NCBI GenBank assembly: GCA_000827265.1
Contig: KN834778.1
Span: 13,097-77,096 of the forward strand
Direction: 5' to 3'
Length of the DNA: 64,000 bases
Origin: Collybiopsis luxurians FD-317 M1
Lineage: Eukaryota > Basidiomycota > Agaricomycetes > Agaricales > Omphalotaceae
Shown: one piece after another, positions 23,276-33,510 of the stretch
Numbering within the stretch: position 1 is the stretch's first letter
Layout of the letters: each line of letters opens with the position of its first letter
Made by a program: the position numbers and the translations under genes
Notes under the pieces: generated by a model
What the model was told of the DNA's origin: nothing
Databases searched by the model: none
The model's input: only the letters and a program-made list of their open reading frames with translations

Positions 23276-23514
23276 ATAAGCTTTAACTGGATCAATATTT
23301 ACCAACTTTCTCAGTTGATCAAATTCTGCAAGGATATTTGGGTTTTGAAATATTTGTATCAAATATGTTGGTACTCTAGACTCTTCAATTCAATCAATCC
23401 CTCTGACCATTTGTATCCATTTCCCTGGTGTGAGATTGGGATCTCTTATCAGACCCATGGATCTTATTAAACTTTCAGCTCTTCTTGCAACATCTGCAGC
23501 TATTTGTTGAGACC
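23276..23514. repeat. Second copy of gap-flanking duplication
   Basis: Identical to 22949-23187. Only one of the two is likely to be real sequence of the element. Confidence 0.9.
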
Positions 23515-24548
23515 TAAAATTGTTTGTCATTCCCTGACAATTAGATCTAAATTCTTGAATATGATCCAATGTTTGCTGGGAATTATATTCTTGATCTCCT
23601 AAAATTTCTTGCAATTGTTAGCTGTAAGGAGCATTAGGTGCAATAGTATCCTGAGATATATTCTGATAATTAGTTGCAGCACTGGTTCCAAGGTTAGCTT
23701 CTGTTAACACTCTATCATACCAGTTTTGTGTATCTGCAACAGTTGATTCCAATTGCCTTTGAATTTCAGATTCACTATAATTTTTCATAATTGGATTAGC
23801 ACTCAACTCAGGTGCATTTTGTTGAGCATCTCTTCTTAAAGATTCAGTCCAATGAGAGGGACTAATGTGAATTATTTGTGGTGTTCCACTTTCCACTTGC
23901 TTTAATTGTTCACTAAGCAAGTCAGTATCAGAATAGGGTTGCCTTAAATGGATTGTTAGTGATATAGATTGTGAAACCTTGATTGGTTGGATATGCCATC
24001 CTCTTTGTGTGCAAGGGTGACTAGACTGTCTTCAAGACACCTGAGCTCTTGATGTTACAGACTGGGATCTAGCCAAATTTGGTTCTCCTACTCCTCTATT
24101 TCCAGGTGTTTGACCTAGTGTCCAAGGTGTGTCATCAGATCTTTTCCTACTTCCTTGCAATGACTGAGTTTGTGGTTTTGTCAGTTCACTATGTGTACTT
24201 TCAAAACTAGATGCTACAGGCTGCATTGATGTAGGATCTGGTTGTTGAATATTGTGTTGAGAAGAATGATCTTCTCCTAGGTTGGATTGGTGATAGGGAG
24301 AATGGTCTCCCATGTTGTGATACTCTTGCTGGGCTGCCATTGGCTATGCAGATGGATAGAGCTCGAGTATTATGTTAGGCACGTGTCTCAGTGCACCTGG
24401 AAGTACAGCTGGTATTGCAGATGTAGACAATGACAGCTCAGTAAACTAATCAGTTGTATTGATCAGTCACTTAGATTTTTGCTTCAGTCAGTAGTTGATT
24501 GTTAATAATCACCAGAAATTGTATATTCAAAGTGATACAGAGATAACA

Positions 24549-24712
24549 GATAAATGGTAGATAGATACCCAGGCTCAAGATGGTCAAGTAAATTAAAGAA
24601 AATGAGATAGAAAGCAGAGAGATAGAGAGACAGAGAGCAGAGAAATAGAGTACTGAAACTAAGACAAGAGACACAAAGTTTGACCAAAAATACTTGAGCT
24701 GAGTTGCTCAGG
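24549..24712. repeat. Inverted repeat arm A (5' leader of the LTR element)
   Basis: About 160 bp whose reverse complement, with roughly 90% identity, lies at 25422-25584. In element orientation it is the leader region, with CTGAGCAACTCAGCTCAAG and pyrimidine-rich CTCTGTCTCTCTATCTCTCT stretches. A TATAAATA word (minus strand, about 24,730) precedes it. Confidence 0.75.
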
Positions 24713-24746
24713 CAAACAGGAGAGTATTTATACTGTAATACTGTAT

Positions 24747-25118
24747 TGTCACCAAAATAAGTAATTTGAGTCATAGAGTGTAATAGTAACTAGTATTGGG
24801 TAGTTATTGTGTCAACATGATTCACCATCATGAGAAAGTTCTCACAGTTTATTGAGTCATTTGAGTTGGATGAGTCAATGGAATATGTGTGTGAATGACT
24901 CAGTCAAAATGACTAGTTGAGTCATTGACATGACTAGATTGACTACACAATGAATCAATGAAGTCATTGGACTAATGGCTTGTTTAAGTGCAAATAAGTA
25001 GTGCTACAAAAGATAAAAGGCCGATTTAGTAGTAGGTAATCTGTAGTATATTATAGGTAGTTCAAAAATGAAAATAAATTGAGGCAATGAATGCAGTTGT
25101 TAGGACATGTTCTTAACA
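24747..25118 (-). repeat. 5' LTR (372 bp)
   Basis: Same length as the repeat at 14537-14908, with about 98% identity. In element orientation it begins TGTTAAGAACATGTCC and ends GGTGACA. No canonical TGG-type tRNA primer site follows it. Confidence 0.75.
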
Positions 25119-25584
25119 GTTTGTGGAGCTGCAAAGTTGGTATGACCAGCTGGAACATCTTTGCATCAGGAAAAAGTCCCCTAAGTTCAGGTTGCCTAAA
25201 GATACCCCTCAAATTTTAGACAGTCTCAGAGTGACCTGTTCATAACCAATCATAGCTCAATTGCTTAATGTACACTAGTAGTACATAGTCTGTCTTGTGT
25301 GTTCCTATTCCTACCTACCCTGTACCATTAGTGTAGCACTTCCACAAGCCTGCAATTCAATTTCAGGCATTGTGCCCAGTTTTGGCCTAACCTGCACTAG
25401 TCTGAGTGATGAGAGCAGAGGCTGAGCAACTCAGCTCAAGTATTTTTGGTCAAACTTTGTGACTCTTGTCTTGGTTTCAGTACTCTATTTCTCTGCTCTC
25501 TGTCTCTCTATCTCTCTGCTTTCTATCTCATTTTCCTTAGTTTACCTGACTATCTTGAGCCTGAGTATCTATCTACCACTCTAT
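25119..25584. repeat. Mosaic of repeat fragments, including inverted repeat arm B
   Basis: 25,119-25,237 resembles the 3' end and flank of the Cys-cluster gene (13,585-13,700). From about 25,237 (TGTTCATAACC) to 25,421 is an unidentified segment that could be a different LTR in plus orientation. 25,422-25,584 is the inverted copy of the leader of the large element, ending where copia gag begins. No gene is supported here. Confidence 0.55.
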
Positions 25585-25957
25585 CACCAAGAGATTGTAA
25601 TGATTCCTCCTCAGATTTGACAATTGAGAACAGCTCATCATAAGCATTGAATCTAGCACCAGGTTTCTTGAAAACATGGATTTTTTCCAATGTAGCCCAC
25701 ATTGCCACTGGATCATCAAGACACTCTTTCAAGTGTTGTTTCTGATCAGATCCTACACACAGGTATATTTCACCTGCAGCCCTCATTGCTTTCTCCTCTC
25801 ATTTTGAGCCTTCTTCTTCTTTTGAGGATTTGACCTCTTTTCCAATAACAAGCTGCCAATAGCCTCAACCCATCAGCCATGCTTGCATGTCCCCATACCA
25901 TTCATTGTAATTGGAGTTATCCAATACTTTGATTTTAGGAAAAGATGATTCAGCCAT
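25550..25957 (-). pseudogene. Ty1/copia Gag N-terminal part (truncated)
   Basis: From ATG 25957 the frame reads MAESSFPKIKVLDNSNYNEW, the N-terminus typical of copia Gag ('k.L..sNY..W...m...L'). After two stops it continues AAGEIYLCVGSDQKQHLKEC, DDPVAMWATLEKIHV, GARFNAYDELFSIVKSEEES and LQSLGDRV. This is the UBN2/Gag-polypeptide domain of Ty1/copia ('A...I...l.......i....ta...We.L...y'). It is cut off at about 25,553 by the inverted leader fragment of the gypsy element, so protease, integrase and RT are missing. The LTR at 26130-26481 lies upstream in the right place and orientation to be its 5' LTR, with a leader of about 170 bp. Confidence 0.8.
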
Positions 25958-26129
25958 GGTAATAGATGAGTGTTTGATAATAAAGCCAACAAAAGCAAAA
26001 GCACTGTGCAGTTAACAATAACTTGCACTAATAACAACAATGACAGTAAATGTCACAAAAGCCAACAACAAAGCAATCAAGAGTAATCAACAAACACTGC
26101 GCAATTTTTAAAGGCCGGGGCCCATAACC

Positions 26130-26481
26130 TGTTAAAGTTCAGGCAACTAAAGCAGCAATGATTAAGATCACAACAAGTTTTGGTTTGGTAATAATAACTT
26201 GTATATTAGATTGTTTGTAACTTGTAGTGTCAACAGATTGAGTATTCCAGCTAGACTCTTTCTAGACACATAAGGATTAGGGGTCTGTTTGATCCTATTT
26301 GCATGCAAACACATGAGGCGTGAAAACAGGTGTCCACATTTTTGCACCCAGCCAAAATATGTTAATGACACAAACTTTTCCCCATCTCCAAAGTCCAACT
26401 ACTAAAACTATTCTACTTTTGTCTATACTACATATACACATTGTACATGTCCTTAGAAGTGTTTCAGCACTTCTTTCAACA
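26130..26481 (-). repeat. Copia LTR, 352 bp (5' LTR of the truncated copia element)
   Basis: TG...CA bounded and 352 bp long. It is nearly identical, in inverted orientation, to the solo LTR at 28388-28739; about 15 differences, mostly transitions. Directly inside it, in element orientation, comes GGTTATGGGCCCCGGCC, a GC-rich stretch that could be the primer-binding site. Confidence 0.85.
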
Positions 26482-29180
26482 GAAAGATAGGCTGCCTGAG
26501 ACAAGTATGCCATATCGACAACCTGTTTTGCTAATGAAACTCACCCTGTGGGCCAATATCCTGAACAAACAGTGACAGAGCCTAATTTTGGATGCTCATT
26601 ATAGCCAAATCATTTGGGATTTAGAACTGACAGTCTGACATATCATAGGAGAGAAACACCTGAAGCTTTCCATGAGAATAATCAGTTGGAAGGACCTAGT
26701 TGGAATGCAAGAGGTTTGGTGAATTCCCCAAATACTACTGAACTGGGAATTCCTTTCTTATCTTGATATTCAGATTCTGGCAATATGGCCTGAATCAGTG
26801 AACAGCAAAACCAATGGGAAATGTTGGGACTAGGTCAGGTGAAATGGTAGAATATGGCATATGTCCCACCTTTAGGGGAAAGGAACAAATTTGAGAATGA
26901 AGGATTTAACTTTGTAAGAAGTCAAGATAACTGGGACCTTCCATTTTCCAAAGACCAGCTTTGCCCTTCAGCTCTTGAGACTCATCACCCAATGCCCCCA
27001 CTAGAGAAAAAGAAATTCACCCCCTTATGAAATGTAAAGGGTGTAGGGAAAGTGGTTAATTCTTTCACTAGGGAATTGAGTCACCAGATTCTCCAACCAC
27101 TGAGAACCACAGAAGTCCCTCTTCAACAGCCTGCAGTTCAACAAACAGTGCATGTTCCACCACCAGTAGTTGTGGAAACTGCTTCTCAGGCCACAGGATT
27201 CACTCCACTTATATTTACAGCTGCTCCTAGGCAATATATTTATCTGACTGGCAGAAATTTTCACTCAATACCTGCAATTCTATATAAAACACTGGGACAA
27301 GTAACAAATGATTATCATCCTACTATCTTGATGCATCAAGATCCCACGAGAGTCCCAGCTGTACAATATTGGAGATCAGGGACTTGAGAGTATAGACTCT
27401 ATGTAACTGAGCCAACATATGACTACTCAAATTGCACCAGTACTTACAGAGGTTATGGAGTAACAGGAGCTCCAGGAGAACCTCCATATGGAGGAGTCAT
27501 GCAGACAGGAGAAACTAGTGACAAAAATTTAGAAAGAGAAAGAGGTAGTAGAAATGGTAGTTTTAGGGGTAGATCTGGAGGTGGTGGACCAGAAGGACCA
27601 TTCAACAATCCTGACAATTGGGGTTTGAATCACAATGTGTATTGGCACCCGGCAAATGGATGGGTGGCTGTATGGGGTCCCAGAGGTGAGAGAGGAGAAC
27701 TGGGTCCTGCAGGATGAGATGTGAGTCAGATTTTTAAATTCAATCAGCAAAAAGATTGACTAAATAAGGAAGCAAAACTCAATGTCAAAAAGCCTGACCC
27801 CTTCAATGGTTCTGATAGGTGGAAATGGGAACCTTTCCTCTTGCAAGTTCATTATACTTTCATGGCCAAACCTACTATCTATAAGAATGACTCAGATAAA
27901 ATTGGTTTTGCTGTCTCATATCTGACAGGAGCAGTGGCTACTCACTATAACAATTTGCTGAAACAGGAAGAGGCTGGTATATCTGTTCCTGCCCTCTATA
28001 CTTGGATTGACTTTATTGCAGGATTCACATTGTACTTCAGATTATTTGACCCTGCATAAAATGCACAGGTAAAACTGGCCTGGATCAAACTGATGGACAA
28101 TGAGTCATTTGCAACATTCATCATTTGATTCCAAGAGTATGCATTCAAGACAGGATACAATGACACAGCATTAGTGGCAATGCTCTGAGGGGCAGTAACA
28201 AGAAGTCTCAACATTACAGTAGCTGCTCAAACTTATCCCCCTCAGAATTATCCACAATGGATACAGTGATTCCAGGAGCTGGACAATTCAATTCATGCCA
28301 CCAATGCAGCTCACTCCCATGGAGGAAATTCTAGTTTCAGGATGTATAACCCTATGGCCCCATCAAATCCTCAAACCTCCAACCCATTGTTGAAAGAAGT
28401 GCTGAAACACTTCTAAGGACATGTACAATGTGTATATGTAGTATAGACAAAAGTAGAATAGTTCTAGTAGTTGGACTTTGGAGATGGGGAAAAGTTTGTG
28501 TCATTAACATATTTTGGCTGGGTGCAAAAATGTGGACACCTGTTTTCACGCCTCATGCATTTGCATGCAAATAGGACCAAACAGACCCCTAATCCTTATA
28601 TGTTTAGAAAGAGTCTAGTTGGAATACTCAATCTGTTGACACTACAAGTTACAAACAATCTAATATACAAGTTATGATTACTAAATCAAAACTTGTTATG
28701 ATCTCAATCATTGCTGCTTTAGTTGCCTGAATGTTAACACCCATGACATGGATCCAATACTAATTCTGGAAGTAATCCCCAACAAGCAGGAGATCAACAA
28801 GGTAGGAATCAAGGTAACTGGACCAATCATCAAAGGAGAGCTGCAGCTTAAGATAGTAATGTAAATTTGGATAATGTTAGTGGTATGGTATATGAACAAT
28901 CTGAGGTCTTTGCAAGTGTTTTGAGTCAGAATGGAAATAGTGGAGAAGGCTTAGAAAATCAGGGAGGAAACAATGGAGTCTCAAAAAACCCAAGAAACAG
29001 AGAATTCCTATGAGCAATTCAAGCTGCCAGGACTCCTGAGCAAGTGGAAGAGTTTCATTGACATTGAAAATTGTGACTCTGCTACAATTGCAGAGGCTCA
29101 GATCATATTGGTAAAGATTGCAAAAATTGGAAGAATTGGGATCCTCTAAAAAATGGAACTTCAAATATAAACAATCAATG
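26482..29180 (+). pseudogene. Second Ty3/gypsy Gag, decayed, interrupted by a solo LTR
   Basis: Plus-strand frames contain a Gag N-terminal part (RTDSLTYHRRETPEAFHENN region, about 26,620-26,700) and short collagen-like tracts (GVTGAPGEPP near 27,460 and GPRGERGELGPAG near 27,680). A Gag core follows: KKPDPFNGSDRWKWEPFLLQ, then IGFAVSYLTGAVATHYNNLL and LYTWIDFIAGFTLYFRLFDP at 27,787-28,059. After the LTR insertion at 28,388 the Gln/Asn-rich tail resumes (NSGSNPQQAGDQQGRNQGNW). A CCHC knuckle, CYNCRGSDHIGKDC, lies at 29,080-29,121. Many in-frame stops show it is dead. It is related to, but diverged from, the Gag of the 10.6 kb element. Its 5' LTR is not found because the copia LTR abuts it on the left. 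Confidence 0.8.
28388..28739 (+). repeat. Solo copia LTR with 5-bp target-site duplication
   Basis: 352 bp beginning TGTTGAAAG and ending ATGTTAACA. It is flanked by CCCAT on both sides (28383-28387 and 28740-28744), a perfect 5-bp duplication. It sits inside the Gag relic and splits its frame. It is the inverted counterpart of the LTR at 26130-26481. The solo state implies recombination between the two LTRs of a former full copy. Confidence 0.92.
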
Positions 29181-29416
29181 AAGTGATCAGTTGAGGGCTG
29201 CAACTTTTACTTTGGAAGGGGACCTGCCTAACAATGAGATTTGGAATGTCAAGATAGAAAACAACTCAGGAAAAGTGGAGGGAATTCCAGAGACACACTG
29301 AGAGCAGCCTGGAATCCAAAAAACCCTGCTCAAATGATCTGTTGTGGGGCAGTAGTAGAAAAAACATTCCCAGCACATCTCTCATCTTGCTCTAACAACT
29401 CATTTGTTGTTTTAAC

Positions 29417-30073
29417 ATGTTTCTCCCCTTCTTTGATTTTAAAAATCTAAGCTATAATACTCTCCTTGATTCAGGCACAACTCATTTTTTTATCAATAAA
29501 AACCTTGCAGAAAGATTTCCAAAAAATATTTCTGATTTAGATACTCCAATTCCACTTGAATTATTCAATGGACAGCTAACTTTGGCAGAGGATATAATAA
29601 AAATTTTAAAAGATACTATCAGCTTTGCAGACAGCTCAATTCAAACAGTTGAATTCCTAGTAACCCAACTGCACTCAACAGCTCCTATCATGTTAGGTTT
29701 ATCATGGCTCAAAGAATTCAATTCTGAAATAAATTGGAAGGATTTGACATTGACATTTCAAGAAAGGGAGCAAATCTCAGCATCACTGGTTGATTCATTT
29801 ACTCAGACATGGAATTTGAATACCAGTGAGAGTCAAGATCTACCAATTCCTGACTTGAAAAATGAATCAGCTCTTAAGAAAGAAATAAATGAAGAAGAAA
29901 ATGTGGATGTAAACTCATCAGTTTTAAGATTCAACAAATGGTTGATTTATATGAATTGGGCTAATGATTATGACAAGGATCTCAAAAAGTGGAAAAACAA
30001 ATACAATATTGAAGACAATGGACATGGGTACTCCAAGAAAGCATTGAAAGAAAGCTTAGGCAAAAAAAATTGA
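29417..30073 (+). pseudogene. Retropepsin and downstream linker of the second gypsy relic
   Basis: The longest open frame of the relic reads YNTLLDSGTTHFFINKNLAE (aspartic protease active site, 'LLDSGaS.sFI', with Thr-Thr here). It continues PIPLELFNGQLTLAEDI and APIMLGLSWLKEFNSEINWK, the 'iiLG..WL...np.idW' end of the protease. It then becomes an acidic/Lys-rich linker (KKEINEEENVDVNSSVLRFN). It stays open for 218 codons, in contrast to the Gag upstream. RT is absent: after 30,073 the sequence is AT-rich with stops, and 30,074-30,555 holds nothing recognisable. Confidence 0.8.
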
Positions 30074-30554
30074 TGAGACAAGCTTGAAACTGCCAGCATA
30101 CAAGCAGAAATAGAGGTGGATATATAAATGAGCTAGAAAATTTCATGAGGAACCTAAACAAGGTGAGTAAGAATTGTGATAGGCTTGATATCCAAACTGA
30201 GATTTCTCCTACATACTGTTACACCTTTTATACTGATACAAATTATAATATCTATGACATTATTAATATTCATACAACCCAAGATACTTCCATATTCATT
30301 GATGGACCTAATTAAATCTTGTAGAATAAATCATTTTCATTCTTTTCTTTTTGATGAGTTACCATTTTGGTTCATCAATTTATCAATCAGCTGCAGGCTA
30401 AAATCTGAACCTACTTCCACTTGGTCTGCAGCCATCTTGCAGCCTATCAGCTTTCTGGAATTGCTCATCAACTTGAGTCATCCTGGATTCTTATCAAGGA
30501 TTTGTCAAGTCATGTCTTCTCCTTTATTTGCTATCCAATGAGATTATTCCCTTT

Positions 30555-31001
30555 CTCCTTGGCCGGCTCATCCTTTTGTTTCATTTCATGCCCTTGCTAC
30601 TAATAATAGCATTGCCAAGGATGCCTAGACCTCCAGTTGTAGAGTTTAGCCTCATGTTTGCTGAACTGTGTTGCATCAGCTTTCAAGACTCATTGAGGTC
30701 CTTCATGACATCCACATGACTGTCATTTTCTTTGCCCAACCAAAGTTGCTGAACTCTCAGGTTTGTAGACCACCACCAAACAGTTAGACTGCAAAAAACA
30801 CATGTGCAAAGTTTCCCCTTCTGAGTAGAGTCCTTCATTGACCTAGGCCATCTTGTGTCCTACAAGTTTGATTGAACTTCATTGACTGTGAGGTCAATTG
30901 GATGTGCTACCAGTTGTGCAATATTTTACAGTAATTTTTTTAGCAGTCCTATAAGGAATATCAGCAATTTCAGAAGCCTGAGTGGTGGTTTTGTTGGACA
31001 T
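30555..31001 (-). pseudogene. Second Tc1/mariner transposase relic (N-terminal part)
   Basis: From ATG 31001 the frame gives MSNKTTTQASEIADIPYRTA, then KKITVKYCTTGSTSN, a stop, PHSQ, a stop, SSIKLVGHKMA. This resembles the Tc1/mariner helix-turn-helix and linker 'S..eIA..l.ips.TV......tGs...rpRsGRP.kl', with two Arg/Gly positions turned into stops (CGA or GGA to TGA). The rest toward 30,555 is poorly preserved and the DDE part is missing. A terminal-like motif shared with the first relic is at about 31,117-31,150, just upstream of the start. From 31,160 to 31,690 I see no gene. Confidence 0.6.
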
Positions 31002-31692
31002 TATTGCACTAGTAAGTCAATTTTTCTTTGGTGAAGAGTGCTGTATATGTATTGTAGTGGTAGTAGTATATAAAGTAGTCAAAAAATAAATGAAAAGTTG
31101 AACTGTCAGGATGACCACAGACTTCCAGCCCATCACTTTCCATAATCACAAGTATCACTGTGTCATTAGTATTATGCCAGAAATATAAAATTGCCTGTTA
31201 AGGATCAGGCACAGATTTTGCCACCACAAAAACTTGGCATTTAATTACATTCCATGCACTCATTTAGTCACACAACTGAAGTGTTGGTCAGACCTGCTTC
31301 TTCCAAAACTAGAGACCATTTCATTGATTTTTTTATTTTTACCTTATTTATTTCTGATTGTGCCACAAGCTGAGCTCAGTTGACAAGCCAAATAGATTTA
31401 CCTCTGCATAGTATGTCCCTGGCTGAGCCAAGTAAAGTTGTATAAATATTCTGGTAGACAAAGCTAGAAACAAGTTCTGACCCCACCTCTCTTGTGCAGA
31501 TAGTACTTGGTGGTCCTCTGGTCTTAGCAGTCCTTTCTAGGTTAAGGGTATTGACTATTCACAGTTGCTCAGAAAATTTGCTGTACATTCCTTTTTCTCC
31601 TGATCTTTCCCTGATTTGATTTCCAATGTTATTTCTTTTCTTTTCTCTTGGAGGTCCTTTCTTGATTAGAATACATTCTATTAAATTTGGCT

Positions 31693-32271
31693 ATGCCAGT
31701 TCCACTCAAAACTCACTTGGCCAATGGACAAGCTCTTTTGTACTGGTTAGATGCTGAGACACTTAATAACTTTAGCTCTGTTTCTCTTCAATTTGAGGAT
31801 GCCAATTTTTTCACAGGAAAGTTAAAGTTAGATTTGCTGGAAGCTGAGGACATTGAGGAGAATGGACTAGTCAAGACTTCTCCTTTTCAGCAATCTTCCA
31901 TTGCTAAAAATGATGATTCTTATCAGGAGAATGGGAAGGAGAACAAAGAAGACAAAGAGAATAAGCTGGCCTTGGAGAATTCACAGAAATAGATTGCTCA
32001 GAATTCTTATTCCAGAATCAAGGGCTTCAAGCTGTTGTTCTACTTGCCCTTGCAATGCTCCCTTAAACTACACAAGTTCTTTAAGAGTAAGTTCTATTCT
32101 ATTTTTCCTTATCCTTTCCTAGCTTATCCTATCTCCCTTTTTATTTTCTGTTTCCAAGTTGAGGTAGAAATCTCAACTATTAGTAGAAAGGTAAAAGGAA
32201 AGGACAAGGCTCTCACAAAAGAAAACTCTGAAACCTGTGAGAAAGGAGAGTTCAAAATGAGTATCAAATAA
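31693..32271 (+). pseudogene. Unidentified intron-containing gene with one internal stop
   Basis: From ATG 31693 the frame reads MPVPLKTHLANGQALLYWLD, then ETLNNFSSVSLQFEDANFFT and a Lys/Glu-rich stretch to a TAG at 31,990-31,992. It then stays open (IAQNSYSRIKGFKLLFYLPL ...) to a GTAAGT donor near 32,092. An acceptor (TTTCCAAG, about 32,158) restores frame with VEVEISTISRKVKGKDKALT to a TAA at 32,271. The continuity suggests a gene killed by a single nonsense change. I recognise no domain. Like the genes at 11.4 and 16.0 kb, it lies on the plus strand among gypsy remnants and has fungal-type introns. Confidence 0.4.
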
Positions 32272-33510
32272 AAATGGGGGGTTAGTTCTGCCTCAGGGGT
32301 ACATCCTATTTTCTTAAGTTCTAACTCTTAATTTCTTTCTTCTGTCACAGAATGCAATGATAAAGACTGGTTTCTTTGGACATTGTTTACAGTTACTGCA
32401 GCACAGTGCTTCACTCCACATCCATTGCTTCAACTTTTACTGGAATGAAGTTCTCCAAACAGTTACCTTTCCTTTAATCTCCAAGTAAACAGAGATGGAG
32501 ACAAGTTAAACTTCTATCAAAGCATTATTTTTTATCACACAAACTGATGGTATAATGTAGGCATATACAGCAAATTTGCACAGAAGCACATTGTACAGTT
32601 GGTCTCAGGACATCACACATTATCTGTAATCAATGTGCTCATAATCAGTTTGTCTTTTCCTGAACCATTCACAGGAGGCATGGCCACTAATGGCCAGGGT
32701 CTGGCTGAAGGGCTGGAAGCTTGGGATGTTATATGTCAGGAACCATGGGACAGCTAGCCACAATGAATTGCTGGATCCCATCTTAGCAAGTGGCAAACAG
32801 TTGCAATTGGAATGGTTTGTTCTTGCCACTCATCAGCCCCTCCCCAGGTTTGTCTGTTGATGTTGAAACACATCATCTCCTGTGTCTGCCCACTGACCTG
32901 TTTTCAACTGCCTGCCAGCCACCTTTCACCAGCAGGTCATGTCACTTCCATCAGTATGCCATCTGCTACATACCATGAATTTTCTCAAGGCCAGGCATTA
33001 AAACATTTCCTCTTTTACTTCAGGTGAAAATGAAACACCAGAAAGATTTCTTATCATGATCAACTATTTTGCTTATAAATATATAACAAGCCAGCAGTAC
33101 TAGTATTTATCCATTCTACTTATTCATTGAATGACTGAGTTTACAGCCTGTCCTTACTGTACATAAAGATGGAAGCAATGGGAGGAAGTAAGAAAAGAAA
33201 AATAACACATTGAGAAATGAAATTGAAAGACTGAACACGAACCATTCCAGCAGATAATTCCCAAACAGATTCTGCCCCTTTTGTATGTAAGTGATTTGAA
33301 TATACAAAGTCTGTTTGCCAGGCTGAAACACGGGTATCGAGAAGGAGCTGGTCATAACACAAGGAACCCGAACCAAGTACACTGCGGGTCAGAGTATAGA
33401 TAACGCCGAAACGAACGTGATAGATAAACGGTCGAACAGGGAAAAAAAGAATGGCATTCGTGAACTTGGGTCGTAATATCGAGCAAACGGTAATTTTTTC
33501 GGCGGGAGAT
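32272..33510. other. Transition from repeat compartment to gene block
   Basis: No gene is supported. CG dinucleotides are scarce up to about 33,230 and become frequent from about 33,330 onward, where the 3' region of the PUF gene begins. The change is abrupt. Confidence 0.6.

Larger units (their letters stand above)
20969..24340 (-). pseudogene. Gag polyprotein with collagen-like tract and zinc knuckle
   Basis: One frame runs from ATG 24340 to TAG at about 20,969, interrupted by stops near 24,029, 23,615, 23,387, 21,854, 21,674 and 21,473, several explicable as CGA-to-TGA or CAA-to-TAA. The N-terminal part is Gln/Ser/Asn rich. At 21,998-22,154 is a run of Gly-X-Y triplets ([13 protein letters not shown] ... 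[13 protein letters not shown] ... [10 protein letters not shown]). A Gag core follows ([20 protein letters not shown], then QQPNEVFANFLVRFQDAALK). Near 21,210-21,170 comes a CCHC knuckle, CYVCGAPGHFGCSC (C-x2-C-x4-H-x4-C), that would bind element RNA. The length, over 1,000 codons, is large for gypsy Gag, partly because of the duplicated 239 bp around the gap. A poly-A run (six A) near 20,990 is the plausible gag-pol shift point. Confidence 0.8.
14537..25118 (-). mobile_element. Ty3/gypsy chromovirus-type LTR retrotransposon with antisense accessory gene
   Basis: Two direct 372-bp repeats (14537-14908 and 24747-25118) differ at 8 positions as I align them and begin and end TG...CA. Between them on the minus strand are Gag, zinc knuckle, protease, RT, RNase H, integrase and chromodomain remnants, in that order. 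Immediately inside the left repeat is a polypurine tract (minus strand AAAGAGGGGGTAA), marking it as the 3' LTR. Gag remnants keep one frame and pol remnants another (-1 relative to gag); both are interrupted mainly by stops explicable as C-to-T changes. The 5-bp flanks (CGAAT left, GTTTG right) do not match, and a tRNA primer site next to the right repeat is not obvious. An assembly gap and duplication lie inside gag, so the two halves could come from different copies. Confidence 0.8.

Noticed and set aside
14537..25118. Two 372-bp repeats as independent solo LTRs
   Set aside because: Neither copy has its own flanking duplication, and a polypurine tract abuts the inner side of the left copy, which fits a 3' LTR of the intervening element.
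26168..26398. Open frame MDFGDGEKFVSLTYFGWVQK, repeated at 28471-28677
   Set aside because: Both copies lie wholly inside the 352-bp copia LTR, so the frame is LTR sequence and not a gene.
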